From: Hyphomicrobium nitrativorans NL23
GTDB taxonomy: Bacteria > Pseudomonadota > Alphaproteobacteria > Rhizobiales > Hyphomicrobiaceae
Assembly (NCBI RefSeq): GCF_000503895.1
Contig: NC_022997.1
Coordinates: 1,880,501-1,944,500 of the forward strand
Reading direction: 5' to 3'
DNA length: 64,000 nt
Shown here: positions 58,775-64,000 of the stretch, piece after piece
How the letters are laid out: every line of letters starts with the position of its first letter
How positions within the stretch are numbered: position 1 is the stretch's first letter
Notes under the pieces: model-generated
Database searches by the model: none
The model's input: only the letters and a program-made list of their open reading frames with translations
What the model was told of the DNA's origin: nothing
Made by a program: the position numbers and the translations under genes

Positions 58775-58803
58775 GGGCGCCGGAACGGCTGGTTCCGGCG
58801 CCC
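58775..58803 (+). terminator. Terminator-like hairpin between glyA and nrdR
   Basis: A perfect 12-bp stem (GGGCGCCGGAAC / GTTCCGGCGCCC) with a five-base loop is followed by TCGTCGTTTC. It probably ends or attenuates the glyA transcript before nrdR. Confidence 0.7.
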
Positions 58804-58832
58804 TCGTCGTTTCTGAAGGACACAGAGATCCC

Positions 58833-59324
58833 ATGCGCTGCCCTTACTGTTCTTGCGAGGAAACGCAGGTGAAGGACAGCCGCCCGACGGAGGAGAACGC
58901 CGCCATTCGCCGGCGGCGTGTGTGCCCCGATTGCGGCGGGCGCTTCACGACATTCGAGCGGGTGCAGTTGCGCGAGCTCGTCGTCGTCAAGCGCTCGGGG
59001 CGCAAGGTGCCGTTCGACCGTGACAAGCTTTTGAAATCGGTGCAGGTCGCGTTGCGCAAGCGGCCCATCGAAGCCGATCGCATCGACCGCATGGTGTCGG
59101 GCATCGTGCGCCAGCTCGAAAGCGCGGGGGACGCGGAGGTCGCCTCGTCCACCATCGGCGCGCATGTGATGGAGGGGTTGCGCGCGCTCGATCCCGTGGC
59201 GTACGTGCGATTTGCCTCCGTCTATCGAGATTTTCGCGAGGCTGCGGATTTTCAGGAAGTGTTGGGCGAGATCGCGCGCGACGACGTGATGGACGTGCCG
59301 CCGCGTCTTGCGAAGAAGCACTGA
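58833..59324 (+). CDS. nrdR: Transcriptional repressor NrdR
   Basis: NrdR represses ribonucleotide reductase genes by binding paired NrdR boxes when loaded with dATP. This 163-residue protein has the zinc ribbon [18 protein letters not shown]...[17 protein letters not shown] (four cysteines) and the ATP-cone [21 protein letters not shown]. Full family length. It is first in a run with the riboflavin genes, 49 bases before ribD, and its probable target nrdJ is in this window with box-like sites upstream. Confidence 0.97.
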   Translation: MRCPYCSCEETQVKDSRPTEENAAIRRRRVCPDCGGRFTTFERVQLRELVVVKRSGRKVPFDRDKLLKSVQVALRKRPIEADRIDRMVSGIVRQLESAGDAEVASSTIGAHVMEGLRALDPVAYVRFASVYRDFREAADFQEVLGEIARDDVMDVPPRLAKKH

Positions 59325-59373
59325 TCTTTCGTCGTTCCGCGCGAGCGGGGCTGGAGGACACGGACCGGGCGCC

Positions 59374-60493
59374 ATGAGTTTCTCCGACTTCGACAGGCAT
59401 ATGATGGGCGTAGCGCTCGCGATGGCGCGGCGTGGATGGGGCGCGACGGCACCCAATCCGTCGGTCGGCGCCGTTGTCGCGGATGAGACGACGGGCGAGG
59501 TGATCGCGCGCGGCGTGACGCAACCGGGCGGACGGCCGCATGCCGAGGTCGAGGCGTTTTCGCGCGCGGGCGCAAAAAGCGCGGGGGGCGACGCTCTACG
59601 TCACGCTCGAACCGTGCGCGCATCACGGCAAGACGCCGCCGTGTGCGGAGGCTGCGGTGGCGGCTGGGGTTCGGCGCGTCGTGATCGGGATCGAGGATCC
59701 GGATCGGCGCGTCGCCGGGCAGGGCATCGCTCTGCTTCGCGATGCGAGCATTCGTGTGGACGCCGGCCTGTTCGCGGACGAGGCGCGCTGGGTAACGCTC
59801 GGGCATATTCTGAGGGTGACGGAGCGTCGGCCGTTCGTGCAGCTCAAGATGGCGCTCCGGACCGACGGGACGGTGCCGCGCGGGAGACAGGGGCAAGCGC
59901 TCTTCGTCACCGGCGCGGAAGCGCGCGCGCAGAGCCATATGCTCCGGGCGGAGGCCGATGCCATTCTGATCGGGGGCGCGACGGCGCGTGACGACGATCC
60001 CGAGCTGACATGCAGGCTGCCGGGTCTCGGGTCGCGCTCGCCGGTCCGCGTGGTGCTATCGCGCAGTCTCGATCTCGCGCCGGACCTCAAGCTGATGCGG
60101 ACAGCACGGGATGTGCCCGTTTGGGTGGTGACGGGAGGGGATGCCGATGCCGGACGGGTCAGAGCACTGGAGGAGGCTGGCGTTCGTGTTCTGCGGCCAG
60201 CAGGCGGCGAACGTCCGGCGATGAAAGACGCGCTCGCCAGCCTTGCGGGCGAAGGTGTGACGCGTCTTCTGGTCGAGGGCGGGGCGGGCGTCTGGCGGGC
60301 GTTCGCGGCCGAAAGGCTGGTGGATGAGGTGGTTCTGTTTCAGGCCGGCGTTGCCGAGCGCGGGCTGCGGGACACCACGGCGCTTGCCGGGGCTCATGCT
60401 CCGGGGCTAGATCTCGCGCGCGTGACGACGCGGCGGGCCGGGCCCGATCTGATAACGGTATTCCGTACTGCGACGGCTGACCGATCAACTTGA
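59374..60493 (+). pseudogene. ribD: ribD, bifunctional deaminase/reductase, interrupted by a one-base frameshift
   Basis: RibD carries out deamination and then reduction in riboflavin synthesis. The first frame (from ATG 59374) gives MMGVALAMARRGWGATAPNPSVGAVVAD and GGRPHAEVEAF with the zinc His and catalytic Glu. Past 59578 the match moves to the next frame: GATLYVTLEPCAHHGKTPPC, then the reductase domain (QLKMALRTDGTVPRG) to TGA at 60493. Dropping one base from the AAAAA at 59574-59578 or the GGGGGG at 59583-59588 restores GAKARGATLYVTLEP. A homopolymer sequencing error is the simplest cause, since the pathway is otherwise kept; true inactivation or programmed slippage remain possible. Confidence 0.85.
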
Positions 60494-60506
60494 ACAAGAG
60501 AAGCTG

Positions 60507-61100
60507 GTGTTTACAGGTCTCATCACGGACGTTGGCGAGTTGATCGGCCGGGAGGATGGGCGCTTTGCCGTCCGTTGCGGCTACGATCCCGACGACATCG
60601 CGCCCGGTGCTTCGATTGCTTGCGACGGGGCATGCCTCACGGTGGTGACGGTGCGCGCCGATGGCGCGGGCGCGGCGTTCACCGCCGACGTGTCGAACGA
60701 AACGCTCTCGAAGACGACGCTCGGCGCCTGGCAAGTGGGACGGCGCATCAACCTCGAACGGCCGCTCAGGGCGGGTGAGGAACTCGGCGGGCACATCGTC
60801 GCGGGCCATGTGGATGGCGTGGCGCGGATCGCGGACATCCGCGCCGATGGAGAGAGCCGCCGCATGGTTATCGAAGTGCCTCCGCACCTGGCACCCTATG
60901 TCGCCCCGAAAGGTTCCGTGGCGCTCGATGGAACGTCGCTTACGGTGAATGAAGTTTCGGGTGCGCGCTTTGGTATCAATCTCATTCCCGTGACCTTGAC
61001 CCAGACCACGTGGGGGCGCAAAAAGCCCGGCGACGAGGTCAATGTTGAGATCGACCTTCTCGCGCGCTATGTGGCGCGAATCATGGAGTTTCGAGGGTGA
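60507..61100 (+). CDS. ribE: Riboflavin synthase alpha subunit
   Basis: Riboflavin synthase dismutates two lumazine molecules into riboflavin. The 197-residue enzyme begins with the canonical MFTGLITDVGEL (GTG start) and shows the internal duplication of the family: GASIACDGACLTVV and GHIVAGHVDGVA in the first barrel, KGSVALDGTSLTVNEV and INLIPVTLTQTTWG in the second. It is 13 bases after ribD and its TGA overlaps the GTG of ribBA, showing coupled translation. Expected to be a trimer working with the lumazine synthase encoded downstream. Confidence 0.96.
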   Translation: MFTGLITDVGELIGREDGRFAVRCGYDPDDIAPGASIACDGACLTVVTVRADGAGAAFTADVSNETLSKTTLGAWQVGRRINLERPLRAGEELGGHIVAGHVDGVARIADIRADGESRRMVIEVPPHLAPYVAPKGSVALDGTSLTVNEVSGARFGINLIPVTLTQTTWGRKKPGDEVNVEIDLLARYVARIMEFRG

Positions 61101-62242
61101 GCACGGGTCTCGATAGACAGAGAGACGTAGGCTTTCTTTCGTCCACGGCCGAGATCGTGGACGAGATGGCCAACGGGCGCATGGTCGTGCTTGTCGACGA
61201 CGAGCAGCGCGAGAACGAGGGCGACCTCGTGATCCCCGCGCAGATGGCGACGCCGGACGCGATCAACTTCATGGCCAAGCACGGTCGCGGGCTCGTCTGC
61301 CTCGCGCTGACGCAGGCGCGCGCAGAAGCGCTCGAACTCGAATTCATGGTGCAGACGAAGGCTGCGCGCGAGCGCACCGCGTTCACGCAGTCCATCGAAG
61401 CACGCGAAGGCGTGTCGACGGGGATCTCGGCCTACGACCGCGCGCGCACCGTCGCGACAGCGATCGATCCGACGAAAGGCGCGCACGATCTCGTCTCGCC
61501 GGGGCATGTGTTCCCGCTCGTCGCGCGCGAAGGCGGCGTGCTGATGCGTGCGGGGCATACGGAAGCGTCCGTCGATCTCGCGCGGCTCGCCGGTCTTTAT
61601 CCGGCGGCGGTGATCTGCGAGATCATGAACGAAGACGGCACCATGGCGCGGATGCCCGATCTCGTCGCGTTCGCCCAACTGCACGGGCTCAAGGTCGGCA
61701 CCATCGAAGACCTGATCGCCTATCGGTTGCAGCACGATCAGCTCGTGAAGGAAGTGGCGAAGACGCGCGTCGAGAGCGCGCTCGCGGGCGGGTTCGATCT
61801 CCACGTCTTCACGACGACGGTCGAACCCGTGGAGCATCTGGCGCTGGTCAAAGGCGATCTCTCCGCGCCGGGCCCTGTGCTTGTACGCGTGCACGCCGTC
61901 AACGTGCTGGGCGATCTCCTCGGTATCGGCGGCGAGCAGGGCGCGGGAACGCTGGTTTCGAAATCGCTCGCCGCGATCGAACAGGAAGGGCGCGGCGTGC
62001 TCGTTCTCATCCGCGATCTTGGGCCGCGCAGCGTCACCACCTGGGTCGAGCAGCAGGCGCGGCGCGCTTCGGGCGCGAACGTCTCGCGCGGGCGCCGGCA
62101 GGTGGATGTGGGCGTCGGCTCGCAGATCCTGCGCGAACTCGGCGTGGGCGACATGGTGTTGCTCACCAACGCGCCAAGCGACACATACGTCGGCCTCGAA
62201 GCCTTCGGGCTTCGCATCGTCGGCCGGCGCGCCATCGAGTAG
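61097..62242 (+). CDS. ribBA: 3,4-dihydroxy-2-butanone 4-phosphate synthase with degenerate GTP cyclohydrolase II domain
   Basis: This 381-residue fusion has an N-terminal DHBP synthase half that is intact: DDEQRENEGDLVIPAQ, NFMAKHGRGLVCLAL, the ISAYDRARTV segment and AGHTEASVDLARLAGL. The C-terminal half aligns with GTP cyclohydrolase II (VRVHAVNVLGDLLG; EQEGRGVLVLIRDLG; LRELGVGDMVLLTN), but the three zinc cysteines expected in ECLTGD and RCDCG are absent. GTP cyclohydrolase activity is therefore unlikely and must come from another gene. Related alphaproteobacteria have similar fusions. It starts with GTG overlapping ribE. Confidence 0.93.
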   Translation: MSTGLDRQRDVGFLSSTAEIVDEMANGRMVVLVDDEQRENEGDLVIPAQMATPDAINFMAKHGRGLVCLALTQARAEALELEFMVQTKAARERTAFTQSIEAREGVSTGISAYDRARTVATAIDPTKGAHDLVSPGHVFPLVAREGGVLMRAGHTEASVDLARLAGLYPAAVICEIMNEDGTMARMPDLVAFAQLHGLKVGTIEDLIAYRLQHDQLVKEVAKTRVESALAGGFDLHVFTTTVEPVEHLALVKGDLSAPGPVLVRVHAVNVLGDLLGIGGEQGAGTLVSKSLAAIEQEGRGVLVLIRDLGPRSVTTWVEQQARRASGANVSRGRRQVDVGVGSQILRELGVGDMVLLTNAPSDTYVGLEAFGLRIVGRRAIE

Positions 62243-62246
62243 GGAT

Positions 62247-62759
62247 ATGAAAAAAGACGATCAACATCCGCGTGTCGAGATGCAGCTTCATTCCGGAGCC
62301 TCGCAGCGCGTTCTCATTATCGAGGCGCCCTATTACACGGCCGTGACGAACGCGCTGATCGAAGGCGCGACCGCGGTGCTCGACGCGCACGGCGTGCCGT
62401 ACGACCGCATCCCCGTGCCGGGTGCGCTGGAAATTCCCCAAGTGCTTGCGAAGGCGCTCGATGCGGGGCTGTTCGGGGACGACGATCCCGGACGCTATGG
62501 CGGCGCGATTGCGCTCGGATGCGTGATTCGCGGCGAGACCTCGCACTACGACATCGTCGTCAACAACACCAATCACTGGCTTATGGAGACGGCTATTCGC
62601 TATTCCATCCCGCTCGGCAATGGCGTGCTCACCGTCGATACCGAAGCCCAGGCGTTGGCGCGCGCGGAGGGCGGCGCGAACGGAAAGGGCGGTGATGCGG
62701 CGCGAGCGTGCCTTCGCCTGATGCATCTTGAGCGGCAGTTCGGCGGAGACGCGTCATGA
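62247..62759 (+). CDS. ribH: 6,7-dimethyl-8-ribityllumazine synthase
   Basis: Lumazine synthase joins dihydroxybutanone phosphate and the ribitylamino-uracil to give the riboflavin precursor. The 170-residue protein shows RVLIIEAPYYTAVTNALIEGA, PVPGALEIPQVLAKAL, ALGCVIRGETSHYDIVV and IPLGNGVLTVDTEAQALARA, matching the phosphate and pyrimidine site motifs. The His-bearing SHYDIV segment holds the catalytic residue. It follows ribBA by four bases and its TGA overlaps the nusB ATG. Confidence 0.96.
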   Translation: MKKDDQHPRVEMQLHSGASQRVLIIEAPYYTAVTNALIEGATAVLDAHGVPYDRIPVPGALEIPQVLAKALDAGLFGDDDPGRYGGAIALGCVIRGETSHYDIVVNNTNHWLMETAIRYSIPLGNGVLTVDTEAQALARAEGGANGKGGDAARACLRLMHLERQFGGDAS

Positions 62760-63283
62760 CTCTGCCGCGGAGGAAGAAAACGTCGGGCGACGCGCCGAAG
62801 CCGCGTACGGTTTCGCGCATGGCGGCCGTGCAGGCGCTCTATCAGATGGATCTTGCGGGCACCGACGCCGGTGAGGTGATCGAGCAGTTCCTGGCAACGC
62901 CGGATGTTGCGGAGGGGACGGAGGCAGACGCGAGCGAGGATCTTTCGGTCAGTCTCGAAGGGGCGGACACGACATTCTTCGCGGAAGTCGTGAAGGGCGT
63001 CGTGCGGCGCCAGCGCGACATCGACCCGCTGGTCGATCAGCAGCTTCGGACCGGCTGGCGGCTCGTGCGCGTGGACTCGATCCTGCGCGCGATCCTGCGC
63101 GGCGGCGTGTTCGAGCTCCTGGAACGAACCGACGTGCCCGCGCGTGTCACCATCAACGAGTACATCAACATCTCCAAGGCGTTCTTCGAGGCGGATGAGC
63201 CCAGGGTCGTCAACGGCGTGCTCGACAGGATCGCGCACAAGGTGCGTGCGAAGGAGTTCGAGGTGCCCGGCGAAGGAGCCTAA
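62756..63283 (+). CDS. nusB: Transcription antitermination factor NusB
   Basis: NusB with NusE/S10 binds boxA in rRNA leaders and supports antitermination. The 175-residue protein is all-helical: SRMAAVQALYQMDLAG near residues 20-35, FFAEVVKGVVRRQRDIDPLVDQQL, LVRVDSILRAILRGGVFELL and VTINEYINISKAFFEADEPRVVNGVLDRIA, the conserved C-terminal NusB signature. It overlaps ribH by four bases (ATGA), and thiL follows four bases after its stop, giving the common ribH-nusB-thiL order. Confidence 0.97.
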   Translation: MTLPRRKKTSGDAPKPRTVSRMAAVQALYQMDLAGTDAGEVIEQFLATPDVAEGTEADASEDLSVSLEGADTTFFAEVVKGVVRRQRDIDPLVDQQLRTGWRLVRVDSILRAILRGGVFELLERTDVPARVTINEYINISKAFFEADEPRVVNGVLDRIAHKVRAKEFEVPGEGA

Positions 63284-63287
63284 CCGA

Positions 63288-64000
63288 ATGGCGGAGCGGG
63301 AAACGCGGGGAGAGGACGCGCTGATCCAGGCGACGTTTGCGCCGCTCGCCTCTGGCTTCCCGGGCGCGTTCGGTCTCAAGGACGATTGCGCGCTGCTCAC
63401 GCCGCCTGCGGGGATGGATCTCGTGCTGACGACGGATGCGGTGGCGGAAGGTGTCCACTTCTTTGCCGACGATGCGGCGCACGACATCGCGTGGAAGGCG
63501 CTTGCCGTCAACGTGTCGGATCTCGTCGCGAAGGGCGCGCGGCCGCTGGCCTATCTGCTCGCGCTTTCCTTTCCGGATCGCCCGGACGACGCATGGCTTG
63601 CCGGCTTCCAGGCGGGGCTAGCGGACGCCCAGGCGGCGTTCGGGCTTTCTCTTGCCGGCGGCGATACGGATCGGAGACCCGGGCCGCTTTCGATCGGCGT
63701 GACCGCAGTGGGTGCGGTGCCTCATGGGCGCTTCGTTCAGCGTGGGACGGCCCAGCCCGGCGATCTCCTCTTTCTTTCGGGAACGCTTGGAGACGCGGCT
63801 CTCGGACTTCTGTTGCGGCAGGATCGGGCGCGGGCCGCTCAGATGGGGCTGGACGATGTGTCCGCGCGGGCGCTGGTCGGCCGCTATCTGCGTCCGCAGC
63901 CGAAGCTCTCGCTCGCGCCGGCGATTTTGGAATTTGCCTCGGCCGCGATGGATGTGTCCGACGGGCTCGTCAAGGATTGCGGACGGCTGGCGCGTGCATC
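63288..64000 (+). CDS. thiL: Thiamine-monophosphate kinase, partial at window end
   Basis: ThiL phosphorylates thiamine monophosphate to the active diphosphate cofactor. About 237 residues are present before the window ends. Visible motifs are GEDALI, LKDDCALLTPP, LVLTTDAVAEGVHFF (metal and phosphate binding), AVNVSDLVAKGARPLAYLLAL, SLAGGDTDR and MDVSDGLVKDCGRL. These match the PurM-like ATP-binding fold of ThiL. AGGAG precedes the ATG, which lies four bases after the nusB stop. The 3' end is beyond the window. Confidence 0.95.
   Translation, partial: MAERETRGEDALIQATFAPLASGFPGAFGLKDDCALLTPPAGMDLVLTTDAVAEGVHFFADDAAHDIAWKALAVNVSDLVAKGARPLAYLLALSFPDRPDDAWLAGFQAGLADAQAAFGLSLAGGDTDRRPGPLSIGVTAVGAVPHGRFVQRGTAQPGDLLFLSGTLGDAALGLLLRQDRARAAQMGLDDVSARALVGRYLRPQPKLSLAPAILEFASAAMDVSDGLVKDCGRLARA

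Noticed and set aside
58751-60506. FMN riboswitch for the riboflavin genes
   Set aside because: No RFN-element consensus was visible before nrdR, ribD or ribE; intergenic gaps are too short.

Overview
This GC-rich window reads as a chromosomal segment of an alphaproteobacterium of the order Hyphomicrobiales (Rhizobiales). The evidence is the CtrA master cell-cycle regulator (11401-12096) with its co-regulator SciP (9170-9448) and a FliJ gene beside it, an LdtR-type MarR regulator next to an L,D-transpeptidase (53501-55595), an ALAS-type hemA, a PmtA-like lipid methyltransferase, B12-dependent NrdJ and an NDUFA12 complex I subunit. The genes are mostly core metabolism. I see no prophage, CRISPR array, transposase or conjugation gene.

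Layout. 1-1809: end of a manganese/iron ABC transporter operon (ATPase tail, two permeases). 1933-6732: a DUF4332 protein, a small membrane protein and two overlapping dynamin-like GTPases. 6778-6854: a CAU tRNA. 6925-8891: pmtA-like gene and mnmA. 9170-12332: the sciP, fliJ, ctrA neighbourhood. 12637-15691: a secreted subtilisin facing an ECF sigma/anti-sigma pair. 15937-25599: metallo-beta-lactamase-fold hydrolase, small secreted proteins, VOC protein, PaaK-like ligase, PfpI-family protein, a soluble chemoreceptor and two membrane proteins. 25822-28746: uvrB with a repeat inserted near its 3' end. 28840-35419: small secreted or membrane proteins, an SDR enzyme, aspartate aminotransferase and a cytochrome b/c pair. 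35916-43309: EF-G-like GTPase, msrB, sfsA, a CinA-N/MoaB-like protein, an RlpA-like protein and hypotheticals. 43425-47189: nrdJ. 47920-53356: NDUFA12, DUF2155, hemB, an extensin-like protein and a hydroxyisobutyryl-CoA hydrolase-like enzyme. 53501-64000: ldtR, L,D-transpeptidase, hemA, glyA, then nrdR-ribD-ribE-ribBA-ribH-nusB-thiL.

Links. The first (hemA) and second (hemB) committed steps of haem synthesis are both here, and hemA has an FNR/FixK-type box upstream. NrdR is encoded here and two NrdR-box-like sites 32 bp apart precede nrdJ. SciP and CtrA act in one cell-cycle circuit. LdtR probably controls its neighbouring transpeptidase. The riboflavin genes form a translationally coupled run, but ribD carries a single-base frameshift in this sequence and the GTP cyclohydrolase II half of RibBA has lost its zinc cysteines.

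Non-coding structure is the least ordinary part. A family of two-hairpin repeats occurs at four loci, once as three tandem right-arm units, and twice supplies the stop codon of the neighbouring gene. A 124-bp inverted-repeat element has entered uvrB, and conceptually removing it restores the ancestral tail. A compact predicted three-way junction lies in the glyA leader. No wholly new multi-gene system is certain; the GTPase pair and the repeat family are the best candidates.
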